Below, in pieces: positions 1-7,441 of a stretch of 64,000 nucleotides of DNA. The notes under the pieces were generated by a model. That model ran no database searches, was not told the origin of the DNA, and was given only the letters and a program-made list of their open reading frames with translations. Location: contig NZ_JAMBNP010000011.1 of NCBI RefSeq assembly GCF_023715145.1, positions 1 through 64,000 of the forward strand, in the 5' to 3' direction. Position 1 is the first letter of the stretch; each line of letters begins with the position of its first letter. The position numbers were made by a program, and so were the translations under genes. Origin of the DNA: Paenibacillus glycanilyticus. Lineage in GTDB: Bacteria > Bacillota > Bacilli > Paenibacillales > Paenibacillaceae.

Positions 1-2
1 TT

Positions 3-236
3 TACTTACCTGAAAGTCCATTACGGGACATCATGCTGGTTTCACCGTTTCTATGGGAAGAGAAGCTAACAAGCATCCAGTTCACAGACAAAACGGTTTC
101 ATGGCTAATGATTATTCCGATTTCAGAGGAAGAAAGTGCTTATGCAAACAAACACGGTTCAGATGCTTTAGAGGAGTTATTCGAAAAACACCAAATCGAC
201 GTATTTGATTTAATGCGGGCATCAACTGTCTGCTAA
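3..236 (+). CDS. Suppressor-of-fused (SUFU) domain protein, C-terminal fragment
   Basis: The reading frame is open from the left edge (YLPESPLRDI runs into the first Met at 33), so this is the 3' end of a gene that starts outside the window. The visible 77 residues contain a W-L-M-I-I-P-I-S-E-E-E segment followed by ALEELFEKHQIDVFDL, the pattern I associate with the C-terminus of bacterial SUFU-like proteins, which are often found near polymorphic toxin or immunity loci. The role in bacteria is not established. It is followed by the first copy of the intergenic repeat, so it is the first visible unit of the cassette-like array. Confidence 0.6.
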   Translation, partial: YLPESPLRDIMLVSPFLWEEKLTSIQFTDKTVSWLMIIPISEEESAYANKHGSDALEELFEKHQIDVFDLMRASTVC

Positions 237-260
237 AACAATCAAACAATCGAGCCATTG

Positions 261-347
261 TTCAACTAACTGGGAACGATAGTTGAATAGCCATTCTGAA
301 TGAAGCTGCCGGCACTAGACTGGCAGCTTTATTACGTTAATGGGCAG
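261..347 (+). repeat. Array intergenic repeat, copy a
   Basis: Left block TTCAACTAACTGGGAACGAT then AGTTGAA, an inverted repeat; hairpin with arms AAGCTGCC (303-310) and GGCAGCTT (322-329); right block ACGTTAATGGGCAG. It lies between the SUFU fragment and the GNAT gene. The hairpin could also act as a weak terminator. Confidence 0.75.
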
Positions 348-418
348 TTTATTCCAATATATGGTACTATGAAAACAATAGCCTGAAAGCTCTTTTAAGT
401 CCGATAAAGAGGTGAATA

Positions 419-943
419 ATGATCAAAATACTTGAGACAGAACGGTTATATCTAAGGGAACTTGAGATCGGTGATAAGTATGAGTTATCGAAGGTTCTAT
501 CCGATCCCGTGGCTATGCAATTTTATCCTCGGCCGTTCAATAATGAGAAAGTAGAAGAGTGGATTAAAAGGAATATTGAGAATTATAAGAAGTATAAGCA
601 TGGGCTATGGGCTGTGATATTAAAAGAAGACGGTAAATTTATTGGTGATTGTGGAATAACGATGCAAACCATAGAAACTGAAATTGTTCCAGAAATCGGT
701 TTCCACATTAATAAGGACTACTGGAATAAAGGTTACGCTACTGAAGCAGCTTTAGCCTGCAAAGAGTATGCTTTTAACGTTTTACGTTATCCTAGTGTTT
801 TCTCGTATACCACAATAAAAAACGTTCCGTCACAAAAAGTCGCAGAGAAAATCGGAATGCAGGTTTATAAGTTCATCGAGAAAAATAGCGAAAAGCAGAT
901 TGTTCAAGTTGCCTATAATACAGCAAACCAAATTTATGATTAA
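419..943 (+). CDS. GNAT family N-acetyltransferase (RimJ/RimL-like)
   Basis: A 174-residue protein with the GNAT fold order: N-terminal TERLYLRELEIGD strand-helix, central GDCGI and PEIGFHI strands, acetyl-CoA pyrophosphate loop region DYWNKGYATEAA (about residues 101-112) and C-terminal NVPSQKVAEKIGM. This matches the RimJ/RimL-like acetyltransferase_3 type that acetylates amino groups of proteins or small molecules; the substrate cannot be read from sequence. An AGAGGTGA ribosome site sits just before ATG 419. It is a stand-alone unit between repeat copies a and b, as expected for a cassette-like gene. Confidence 0.88.
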   Translation: MIKILETERLYLRELEIGDKYELSKVLSDPVAMQFYPRPFNNEKVEEWIKRNIENYKKYKHGLWAVILKEDGKFIGDCGITMQTIETEIVPEIGFHINKDYWNKGYATEAALACKEYAFNVLRYPSVFSYTTIKNVPSQKVAEKIGMQVYKFIEKNSEKQIVQVAYNTANQIYD

Positions 944-1003
944 GCTATCGGCGAACGATAGCATCATAAGAACAGGCAGCCGGCAATGGCTGCCTGTCCA
1001 ACT
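941..1003 (+). repeat. Array intergenic repeat, copy b (left part, split by the IS110 element)
   Basis: Left block TAAGCTATCGGCGAACGATAG overlaps the GNAT stop codon, and the hairpin ACAGGCAGCC...GGCTGCCTGT spans 972-997. The expected right block is missing here, but a matching piece, TACGAAAGGGCAG, occurs at 2579-2591 on the far side of the IS110 element. I infer that the element inserted into this repeat. Confidence 0.65.
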
Positions 1004-1137
1004 ATTCCAGCTAATAGCTTGTCAATATTTAATTATTAATGGCATATTCACGAGGTGGTATACTGAAAAAAGGGTATTGCAAATAACCGTCCCTTTCGGC
1101 ACAGGAAGATATTTCATATGTTTCTATAGCCTGCTAC

Positions 1138-2340
1138 TTAATCTAAACGGAATGATTCTTTCTTAGTTAAAATGGCAAAGATCCAATGGATGAGTTTATT
1201 TACACAAGCGATTACGGCTACCCTGAACAGTTTTCCTTCAGCACGTTTTTTATCGTAGAAAGCTCTTAATTTTTTGTTTCGGTTACTACGAATGCCACAT
1301 CGCACGGCTTGAAATAGAGCTGAGCGAAGCCTCCTTGAGCCGTGTTTCGTGATTCTATTTTGGGTTGATACAAATTTGCCTGAAGAGAAAACACTTGGAT
1401 CGACACCAGCGAAAGCTACCAACTTCTTAGCGTGTTCGAACCGATCGATCTCTCCGATCTCTGCTAAGATTGTTGCAGCAATCTTAGTACCAATGCCGGG
1501 TATTGATTGGATTAATTCATATTCGAGCAATTCTTCAGCCAGAGCATCGACCGATTTTACGAGGTCAGCTAGATGCTCCTGGTACTGAAGAAGCAATTTA
1601 ATGAGCAACTGAATAGAAACTAAATGGCTTGGGAAAGCCGTCTCTTTGAATGGATTTCGCCTTGCTGCAGCCATTAGAATTTGAGCACGTTCTAGACACC
1701 ATAAAGCGGATCGACCGCGTCCGGTAAGGTTTTGGATTGCTGCTGTAATTTCGTTCTCGGTCTTTTCTAGCACATCCTTGGATGTTGCATACTTGGCCAG
1801 AAGTTTAAGAGAAACCTTTGAATACAGGTCACCAAACACACCACGGTATTCGGGAAAAACCTGATCGAGTATAGCCTGGAATTGCAATTTCACTTGGACG
1901 TACATACCTGTTAATGAGTCGTATTGGCGCGTGAGATAGCGCAAATTCATGAGATGCTGGCCACGCTTTTTGATGGGCTCAAACTCTTCTTTATAAAATA
2001 GCATCCCGAGTTGAAAAGCATCAGCAGCATCTGTCTTTACCCGTCTCAAATTAGTTTTTTTGGCTTCGAATGAGATTAACGGATTAATGACGATGGTTAC
2101 ATACTGGTGCTCATCCAGAAACTGAACAACAGGACTATGATAATGTCCTGTAGCTTCCATAACAACGGAGGGACGTATTCCGGCAGCAGACTCTACGTCT
2201 CTGATATAGTCAAGAAAGGATGCTAAACCCTCTAGATTATGCTGGAACTTAAAGACCTTACCGTAAGGTAATCCACGTTTTAAAAAGGCTTGTGCATGAC
2301 TCTCTCCCTTAGAAATATCTACACCAATGACTGGATTCAT
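1138..2340 (-). CDS. IS110 family transposase (recombinase)
   Basis: A 400-residue DEDD recombinase. The N-terminus NPVIGVDISKGESHA carries the first catalytic Asp of the RuvC-like domain, EATGHYHSP the Glu, and LRRVKTDAADAFQLG the paired Asp residues. The C-terminal Transposase_20 part contains the helix-hairpin-helix-like IQSIPGIGTKIAATILAEIG and the FAGVDPSVFSSGKF...KHGSRRLRSALF segment with the conserved Ser region. Length and domain order are normal for IS110, and I see no frameshift, so it may be active. The upstream non-coding region on the same strand holds the candidate bridge RNA. Confidence 0.95.
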   Translation of the reverse strand: MNPVIGVDISKGESHAQAFLKRGLPYGKVFKFQHNLEGLASFLDYIRDVESAAGIRPSVVMEATGHYHSPVVQFLDEHQYVTIVINPLISFEAKKTNLRRVKTDAADAFQLGMLFYKEEFEPIKKRGQHLMNLRYLTRQYDSLTGMYVQVKLQFQAILDQVFPEYRGVFGDLYSKVSLKLLAKYATSKDVLEKTENEITAAIQNLTGRGRSALWCLERAQILMAAARRNPFKETAFPSHLVSIQLLIKLLLQYQEHLADLVKSVDALAEELLEYELIQSIPGIGTKIAATILAEIGEIDRFEHAKKLVAFAGVDPSVFSSGKFVSTQNRITKHGSRRLRSALFQAVRCGIRSNRNKKLRAFYDKKRAEGKLFRVAVIACVNKLIHWIFAILTKKESFRLD

Positions 2341-2574
2341 TTCATCACTCCCAGATTAAATTCGCCGGCAGCCCCTAACCTTCTTGTTGTCCACACTATC
2401 GCATGTGATACGGGATCAATGTCCCAACCAGCCTAAACATAGTTTAACAAGTAGGGGGGACGAACAGAATAGCTTACGGGATCCGAGTCCCACGGGCAGT
2501 TACGTTCGATCCCCGGCTACTGCAATCTTACGACCCTACAAAAAAGAGGTCGACCAGAAAGATCTGGTGACCTC
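2341..2574 (-). ncRNA. Candidate IS110 bridge RNA in the left end
   Basis: The non-coding stretch directly upstream of the transposase holds a bulged 12-bp hairpin at 2546-2574 (GAGGTC-g-ACCAGA pairs with TCTGGT-GACCTC) and two similar small hairpins, GGGATCAATGTCCC (2412-2425) and GGGATCCGAGTCCC (2478-2491). A 5' stem-loop followed by two structured loops is the general layout of bridge RNAs of the IS110 group, which are transcribed from the left end. Exact RNA ends and loop-target pairing were not derived. Confidence 0.5.
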
Positions 2575-2648
2575 ATAATACGAAAGGGCAGGTTAGCGTG
2601 GAAAATAAGCACGATGGTAGGTGAATTTGATTTAGATGTTGAACTAAT

Positions 2649-2999
2649 ATGAATCATTGTTTTTACGCGAGGAGACCTGAGCTATTGAAGCTTTTTGCAA
2701 AGGAAGTTAAGAAGATTATAGTCAATAATTACGAGTTTCTTTGCGTAATTGACCAACGACCTGAAAGGGAATTTATTAGTTTTAAAATATACCCGTCCAA
2801 TACGAAAACGTCGTGCTTTTCAATAATGTTCTCTTGGAAGGCCAACTGGAAAACCAATCTTTGTCGACCGATGGTTTGTGCAAAGTTAATTCGACATGCC
2901 ATAAACAGTGGATGGGACTATAAAATTAAAAATGCTTTAGCTAAGATCCAAGATGGAGACATCTTAATTACGAACTTAGGTTTAGATGAGTTAGAATAA
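2649..2999 (+). CDS. Hypothetical protein (116 aa), array cassette
   Basis: I do not recognise the family. The product is small, soluble and slightly basic, with no signal peptide or membrane segment. It begins NHCFYARRPELLKLFAKEVKK and ends in a short acidic tail. The ribosome site before ATG 2649 is weak; AGGTGA at 2620-2625 is too far away, so the true start may differ. It lies between the right block of repeat b (2579-2591) and repeat c. Confidence 0.5.
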   Translation: MNHCFYARRPELLKLFAKEVKKIIVNNYEFLCVIDQRPEREFISFKIYPSNTKTSCFSIMFSWKANWKTNLCRPMVCAKLIRHAINSGWDYKIKNALAKIQDGDILITNLGLDELE

Positions 3000-3010
3000 T
3001 GTCTTTAATC

Positions 3011-3080
3011 GTTAAACTATCGGGGAACTTTAGTTCAACAATCCAGGAGCAGATTGCCACTGCGGCAGCTGCTCTTTGTG
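3011..3080 (+). repeat. Array intergenic repeat, copy c
   Basis: Left block GTTAAACTATCGGGGAACTT then TAGTTCAAC; hairpin GAGCAG...CTGCTC at 3047-3074. No clear right block is visible, and the next gene begins shortly afterwards. Confidence 0.75.
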
Positions 3081-3119
3081 TCGGAAAGCGATGCAGTCAA
3101 CAAAATGGAGGTGCACCTT

Positions 3120-3581
3120 TTGAAGAAGTTTCGCGGTAAAAAAAGATACTTCAGAAAACTATGGTCATCGGTAGAAAATTTTCAGGCACATGTTGACGAT
3201 GACTCTTGGTATGATTATTGGCACAGACATCTCGACTTCTGGGGCTTAGGAAATGATAGTTTAAAAATAAGAAGGGCACACATTAAAGCACATATCTTAC
3301 TATATACAAGAATTTTAAAACAACTTGAGCAACTAAATAAGCCGTATCAAACATGGGTATGTATTCATGATGAAGATACGGGAGCAGATGCAGTCTACAT
3401 ACACACACCAAACCCTAATGCGGCCGATTTTCCAGCGAACTTTGATTTTCTCAAATTGGATTGTAAGCTTCCAAATGCCTTTTCTGACCTTATAGATACA
3501 GCTCAATTCAATATTGGATATTATGAATCTGAGATTGAACGTGTTTATTACATACAATCAAAAAACCTCAAATTTCAATAA
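3120..3581 (+). CDS. Hypothetical protein (154 aa), array cassette
   Basis: Unrecognised soluble protein. The chosen start is TTG 3120 because GGAGGTG at 3104-3110 is correctly spaced; an upstream ATG at 3054 lies inside the repeat hairpin and is unlikely. The product is rich in aromatics (DDDSWYDYWHRHLDFWG near the N-terminus) and has a WVCIHDEDTGADAVYIHTPN strand-like segment in the middle. It has no signal peptide or catalytic motif that I can name. It is a stand-alone unit between repeat copies c and d. Confidence 0.6.
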   Translation: MKKFRGKKRYFRKLWSSVENFQAHVDDDSWYDYWHRHLDFWGLGNDSLKIRRAHIKAHILLYTRILKQLEQLNKPYQTWVCIHDEDTGADAVYIHTPNPNAADFPANFDFLKLDCKLPNAFSDLIDTAQFNIGYYESEIERVYYIQSKNLKFQ

Positions 3582-3588
3582 ATCTGTT

Positions 3589-3676
3589 ATTAAACTATCG
3601 GGGAACGATAGCTCCACAAGCACCACGGCAGCCGCATACGATCGGGCTGCCGTTCGTCGTTGAAGTAACGGGCAGA
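3589..3676 (+). repeat. Array intergenic repeat, copy d (near-complete)
   Basis: One of the fullest copies: left block TTAAACTATCGGGGAACGAT-AG, hairpin CGGCAGCC...GGGCTGCCG at 3626-3652, right block GTTGAAGTAACGGGCAG ending at 3675. Confidence 0.85.
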
Positions 3677-3763
3677 TTACTTTAACAACAAGGGATAAGG
3701 GATAGAGTGCTAGAATTTATGATTTAGGAAAATAAGCATTGATTTGATATAAGGAGAAAATGA

Positions 3764-4402
3764 ATGATTGAATATCGTGGAGTTGAAATTTTGTTTGAAA
3801 ATCGATACATCGGGACAAATGGACTGTCTAAAATGATTGAAAAAGAATTCATTATTTCCATTAAAAAAAGGTCACATGATGAGTATGTAGAGCTAATCAG
3901 ATACTTAATTGATTATGTAATTGATTCTAAGCCATCAATTAAGCCTGACCAAACTATTGCATACCATTCTTGGCTGCTCAAATGTTGTGAACTTTCTAAA
4001 CTTAATTATGAAATATGGGAAGTCCAAAGTAATGGTGAAGGTTTTGAAGAAGGCGCAGACTATGCAATTAAAGTAGTTCAAGAACAAAAACAAGAATGTC
4101 AGAAATACGGGGCAAATCCCCAATTTCCGATTTTCAATCAAATGATGGTTATTTCTAAAGGTGTGTATGAGGGATTAGCGGTCGATGCAGTGAGGTATCC
4201 ATCACCAGATCATATGTCGGGATGGTGGCTTACAACTGACCTGTATGATGAAAACATAGAATCTTTCATGAACGTTCATTATTACCATGTAGCATTTATG
4301 AGACCAGAAATAATCAAATATTTTGCTTTACCATACGGTTATAGATTTTATAAAACAGATAACGAACAAGATATTTGGTTCGATGAAGATGCATTAAAAT
4401 AA
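3764..4402 (+). CDS. Hypothetical protein (212 aa), array cassette
   Basis: A soluble protein started by ATG 3764 with AAGGAG at 3751-3756. The C-terminal half has SGWWLTTDLYDEN followed by VHYYHVAFMRPEIIKYFALPYGYRF, which reminds me of immunity-type proteins from polymorphic toxin systems. I cannot assign a family with confidence. It lacks a signal peptide and membrane segments. It is flanked by repeat copies d and e, with no operon partner. Confidence 0.65.
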   Translation: MIEYRGVEILFENRYIGTNGLSKMIEKEFIISIKKRSHDEYVELIRYLIDYVIDSKPSIKPDQTIAYHSWLLKCCELSKLNYEIWEVQSNGEGFEEGADYAIKVVQEQKQECQKYGANPQFPIFNQMMVISKGVYEGLAVDAVRYPSPDHMSGWWLTTDLYDENIESFMNVHYYHVAFMRPEIIKYFALPYGYRFYKTDNEQDIWFDEDALK

Positions 4403-4423
4403 CCAATTTCCTCGTAGTTAGTC

Positions 4424-4510
4424 GATTACACTACCGGGGAACTTTAGTTCAACTTAAAAACAGAGCAGTTGGTCGAAGCCAATTGCTCTGTTTTTAAGCT
4501 ATTGGACAGT
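4424..4510 (+). repeat. Array intergenic repeat, copy e with terminator-like hairpin
   Basis: Left block CACTACCGGGGAACTTTAGT, strong hairpin CAGAGCAGTTGG...CCAATTGCTCTG at 4461-4490 followed by TTTTT, and a degenerate right block AAGCTATTGGACAG. The hairpin plus T run is a good intrinsic terminator. Confidence 0.75.
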
Positions 4511-4539
4511 AGAGATCAACAACCGAAGGGAGAACTCAA

Positions 4540-5010
4540 ATGAAAAGAGGAATCCAGTTAGAAATACCTAATGAATGGGGGAGGCATCTTGGAGAGGTAC
4601 TGGAGCCTATTAACATAAGTAACTTCGATTGGTACATTGGTGGAGAAGAGGCATATCAGAAAACTGGGGAGGGCGAATTCGAACCTTTGTTCCAAGGTGA
4701 GATATACGGAATGAAGGGACAAGAACTCAGCGAAATTCTGAAATCATCAAGTGAATATTACATAATCTTCGCGAATTTTAAAGCATATCCACAAGGTGAA
4801 AGTATTCAAAATGTACTCACCTACGAAGAATTTTTAAATAGTCAGTGCCAGTTGGTTCTGTTGGTCTTTGATTCCTCTTATGTTGCGCTTTATTGTAAAG
4901 ACAACAACATGATAGATGATTTGTATCTGAATGCCACCAGAATAGGCTTTAAAAACGTTGAGTATATTACCAATGAAAATGATTTTAGAACAAAGCTATC
5001 TGTTTGGTAA
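4540..5010 (+). CDS. DUF2691 family protein
   Basis: 156 residues beginning MKRGIQLEIPNEWG and followed by WYIGGEEAYQ; this N-terminal pattern is the hallmark of DUF2691 proteins of Bacillus and Paenibacillus. The function is unknown. It has a mixed alpha/beta composition and no export signal. GAAGGGAGA precedes ATG 4540. It is a single gene bounded by repeat copies e and f. Confidence 0.8.
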   Translation: MKRGIQLEIPNEWGRHLGEVLEPINISNFDWYIGGEEAYQKTGEGEFEPLFQGEIYGMKGQELSEILKSSSEYYIIFANFKAYPQGESIQNVLTYEEFLNSQCQLVLLVFDSSYVALYCKDNNMIDDLYLNATRIGFKNVEYITNENDFRTKLSVW

Positions 5011-5020
5011 ACAGCGTTCT

Positions 5021-5085
5021 GTTAAACTATCGAGGAACGATAGTCGATAATCGATGTTGGCGGTGAGATTACTGAATAACGGGAA
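5021..5085 (+). repeat. Array intergenic repeat, copy f (hairpin missing)
   Basis: Left block GTTAAACTATCGAGGAACGA-TAG and right block TGAATAACGGGAA at 5073-5085 are present, but the central hairpin is reduced to a few bases. The right block lies inside the 5' end of the next reading frame as called. Confidence 0.6.
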
Positions 5086-5425
5086 CTACGAAGAAATTAA
5101 CGGATATGATCAAAGAAAAACTTTCGATGACTTGCATTCGGGTGAAAGTAAAAAAGTTGTAAATGCTCTGCTATCACATTCCTTTCATGAAGATGATTGG
5201 AAACAGGTACAGGATATCTGTATTCATCACAGTTCAGATCAAAATTCAAACGTACGAGGGATAGCGATTCTTTGTTTTGGTCACCTTGCCAGAATTCATG
5301 GTGAATTAGAATTGGAACATGTTCTTCCTATCGTAAAAAAAGCTTTAAATGATCCAAGTGAATTTGTTAGATCGCATGCAACAAGTGCTTTGGACGATAT
5401 TAAATTTTTCCTGGATTTACGATAA
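5054..5425 (+). CDS. HEAT-repeat domain protein (123 aa)
   Basis: The sequence VRGIAILCFGHLARIHGELELEHVLPIVKKALNDPSEFVRSHATSALDDI is a HEAT-type pair of helices seen in small bacterial scaffold-like proteins. The core probably begins at NYEEINGYDQRKTFDDLHS. The first ten residues from ATG 5054 are encoded by the right block of repeat f, so the native start may have been lost or replaced during cassette joining; TTG 5057 and GTG 5063 are alternatives. No partner gene is nearby. Confidence 0.7.
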   Translation: MLAVRLLNNGNYEEINGYDQRKTFDDLHSGESKKVVNALLSHSFHEDDWKQVQDICIHHSSDQNSNVRGIAILCFGHLARIHGELELEHVLPIVKKALNDPSEFVRSHATSALDDIKFFLDLR

Positions 5426-5430
5426 TTCAT

Positions 5431-5506
5431 TAAGCTAACTGGGAACGTTAGTTCAGCCATCTAGGAGCAGTTTGTCACAACGGCAGCTGCTCTATTTTTA
5501 TTTTAA
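5431..5506 (+). repeat. Array intergenic repeat, copy g with terminator
   Basis: Left block TAAGCTAACTGGGAACGTTA-GTTCAGC, hairpin GAGCAGTTTG...CGGCAGCTGCTC at 5465-5492, then ATTTTTATTTT. No right block is visible. The hairpin is nearly identical to copies l and r. Confidence 0.85.
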
Positions 5507-5542
5507 GATAATTTCAACGAATTCAACTACTGAGGTGAGGAT

Positions 5543-5791
5543 ATGAAAACTATATTTATTGTTCAGCATTCTTATGAGGTCGGGGAAGACGGATTATATG
5601 ATGAGACAAAACTAATAGGAGTTTATTCCTCTAAAGAAAAAGCTGAATCAGTAGTTAAAAGATACAAAAGACTTCCCGGTTTTAAAGATTATTTAGATGC
5701 TTTTTATATTAGTGAGTATGAAATTGATAAAGATAATTGGACAGAAGGATTTATTAAATGGTCAGATGCGAATGATGAACAAGTGGATTAG
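5543..5791 (+). CDS. DUF7336-like small protein (82 aa)
   Basis: The pattern FIVQHSYE...DETKLIGVYSSKEKAESVV...YISEYEIDKDNWTEGF matches a widespread family of short proteins that I know as DUF7336; function unknown. Start ATG 5543 is preceded by GAGGTGAGG. It is soluble, acidic and monocistronic between repeat copies g and h. Confidence 0.75.
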   Translation: MKTIFIVQHSYEVGEDGLYDETKLIGVYSSKEKAESVVKRYKRLPGFKDYLDAFYISEYEIDKDNWTEGFIKWSDANDEQVD

Positions 5792-5800
5792 TAACTTGGT

Positions 5801-5896
5801 CTAACGTTAGTTGAGCTAACGTAAGAATGATAGCTCAAGACAATACGACGGCAGTTGGAATGATTGTGATGCCGTTATATTAAAGTAACGGGCAGG
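5801..5896 (+). repeat. Array intergenic repeat, copy h
   Basis: Doubled left-block fragments (CTAACGTTAGTTGAGCTAAC, then GAATGATAGCTCAAG), an imperfect hairpin near 5847-5874 and a clear right block TTAAAGTAACGGGCAG ending at 5895. Confidence 0.7.
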
Positions 5897-5960
5897 ATAA
5901 AGAAGTGCAATTAAGTTCTGCGTGTTACAATAAAAGGAAAATGTTGCTGGAGGGATAAAA

Positions 5961-6569
5961 TTGCTAATATCACAATTCGACCCAGAGAACCTTCTCCCAA
6001 ATCATATTGACTCGATATTATTTAATAATCTGGTGGATGATGGTTCTAAAGGCGATGTTATTTTTGTATTTGGAAGCCAAAAATCTTTAAAATATCGGGT
6101 ACCAGAAGCAATTAGGTTGCACAAGCAAAACCGTGCTCCAATAATTTTGTTTTCAGGTGGGCATCAATGGGACGGACAAAGTGATGTTGAGGCAAAATTG
6201 ATGAGAGAAGAAGCAATAAAACAAGGCATTCCTAAAGAGAATATTTTAATCGAAGCATTCTCTAAGTACACAAAAGAAAATGTTATATGTTCCTCAGAAG
6301 TATTGGAGAGCAGTATCGGATTAGCTAATGTTAAAAGAATTTTGATTGTTACAACTGCTTATCATATGAGGCGTTGCCATTTAACCATGAAGACATTTCT
6401 ACCCGATTCAATTTCTTATATATTTTGTCCAGTCAATGACGTGGATACGAGAAGAGACACTTGGTCTACGAATGAATTAGGAACAACAAGAGTGAGAGAA
6501 GAGTGCAAAAAACTAATTACATACATTAGGAACAAACAATTGATTGACTTTGATGTTGAGTTAAGCTAA
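5961..6569 (+). CDS. YdcF family protein (DUF218)
   Basis: TTG start at 5961 with GGAGGG upstream. GDVIFVFGSQKSLKYRVPEAIRLH, then PIILFSGGHQWDGQSDVEAKLMREEAIKQGIPKENILIEAFSKYTKENV and ILIVTTAYHMRRCHLTM, is the DUF218/YdcF Rossmann-like fold with the Ser-Gly-Gly loop and the TxxxHxxR element. YdcF binds S-adenosylmethionine and SanA-type members affect envelope integrity; this copy has no membrane anchor, so a cytoplasmic role is likely. It is a single unit between repeat copies h and i. Confidence 0.88.
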   Translation: MLISQFDPENLLPNHIDSILFNNLVDDGSKGDVIFVFGSQKSLKYRVPEAIRLHKQNRAPIILFSGGHQWDGQSDVEAKLMREEAIKQGIPKENILIEAFSKYTKENVICSSEVLESSIGLANVKRILIVTTAYHMRRCHLTMKTFLPDSISYIFCPVNDVDTRRDTWSTNELGTTRVREECKKLITYIRNKQLIDFDVELS

Positions 6570-6616
6570 CGGAGAACGTTAGTTCAGCTATCCAAGAGCA
6601 ATTTATCGCAACTTGT
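6561..6616 (+). repeat. Array intergenic repeat, copy i (truncated)
   Basis: Left block TTAAGCTAACGGAGAACGTT-AGTTCAGC overlaps the YdcF stop codon. The expected hairpin is broken (CCAAGAGCAATTTATCGCAAC with no partner arm) and the right block is absent. Confidence 0.65.
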
Positions 6617-6693
6617 ACGCCTAACATTATTATTTAATGAGCACCCCTATTCAAAATTATTAACTCTAAGATGATGAAGGGGGATGAAGTTTA

Positions 6694-7248
6694 TTGAGGA
6701 AGAAGATCATTATGCTTCTCGGACTCGGAGTCTTTTTAACTGCTTTGACAGCTGGTATTTGGCTCTACTTACCGCGTGAAGTGGATGTAAGTCTGGAAGG
6801 GGTAAAATACCGTCTAGGCACGGAGAATGCCCTAGAAGTCGAATCCGTCACCATTCAAATCGGAGGAACCTTCCGTCGAACGCTGAACGGGCAGCGATTG
6901 TTTCGGGGAACGCTAGAAATTGAAGGCGAGCCGTTGCCTGTACCAAAGGAACAACTGACGAATCGCACGTTTAACGCTCGAAAGGGAGAAGGTTTTCTGA
7001 TAGTGTACCAATGGTTTGAAGGCGGGAGCATAGGGAAAAGTTTTTCGTTAGGAACGTTATATGCCGATGATAATTTCCGTCAAATTACTCTTACACTTTT
7101 TGAACAGCAAGAAGATAGTAAGTCTAGTAATTGGAGTGGTGAGGACGGTCTAATGCTTTCAGCCCCGGCGAAAGACCGAACAGAGGCTTTACGTTTAGCA
7201 AACAAATTAATGGCGAATTTATTAAAAGGACTTAAACCATTGAAATAA
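6694..7248 (+). CDS. Hypothetical membrane-anchored protein (184 aa)
   Basis: TTG start at 6694 with GGGGGATGA upstream. The N-terminus is a signal-anchor helix (KKIIMLLGLGVFLTALTAGIWLYL, no lipobox), leaving an extracytoplasmic beta-rich domain with TVQIGGTFRRTLNGQRLFRGTLEIEG. The family is unrecognised. It is a single gene followed by repeat copy j. Its GC content looks somewhat higher than that of the neighbouring cassettes. Confidence 0.7.
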   Translation: MRKKIIMLLGLGVFLTALTAGIWLYLPREVDVSLEGVKYRLGTENALEVESVTIQIGGTFRRTLNGQRLFRGTLEIEGEPLPVPKEQLTNRTFNARKGEGFLIVYQWFEGGSIGKSFSLGTLYADDNFRQITLTLFEQQEDSKSSNWSGEDGLMLSAPAKDRTEALRLANKLMANLLKGLKPLK

Positions 7249-7410
7249 CGAAGGAACGTTAGCTCAATATCAAGTAAAAAAGGCTACGGAGCAAGGATCA
7301 AATAAACAGAGTCCAACGACGAGTCTTTGAAGATATGCTTAATGCCAAAACAAATATACTTAGAACTTAAATACCTAAATGGTTAAACTATCGGGAAACT
7401 GCAGTCTAAT
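7241..7410 (+). repeat. Two degenerate array repeats (copies j and k) around a gene-less stretch
   Basis: Copy j, TGAAATAACGAAGGAACGTT-AGCTCAA, overlaps the stop of the upstream gene. Copy k, GGTTAAACTATCGGGAAACT, starts near 7382. About 110 bp between them holds no convincing gene and may be an emptied or decayed cassette. Confidence 0.55.
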
Positions 7411-7441
7411 CATTAATGCGGCGGCTGGAGCGAGGTGACAA

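Larger units (their letters stand above)
1005..2578 (-). mobile_element. IS110-family insertion sequence, apparently intact
   Basis: It contains a full-length IS110 transposase on the - strand and about 240 bp of non-coding left end upstream of it (2341-2578). IS110 elements normally lack terminal inverted repeats, so the ends given are approximate and come from the split array repeat (copy b left part ends near 1003, right block begins at 2579). The left end has stable hairpins consistent with a bridge RNA. Confidence 0.6.

Noticed and set aside
900..1166. Open frame overlapping the GNAT 3' end and reaching the IS110 transposase stop
   Set aside because: It runs through repeat copy b and has no ribosome site; shadow of GNAT and repeat sequence.
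3054..3119. N-terminal extension of the 3120 gene from ATG 3054
   Set aside because: This part lies within the hairpin of repeat copy c and lacks a ribosome site, whereas TTG 3120 has a good one.
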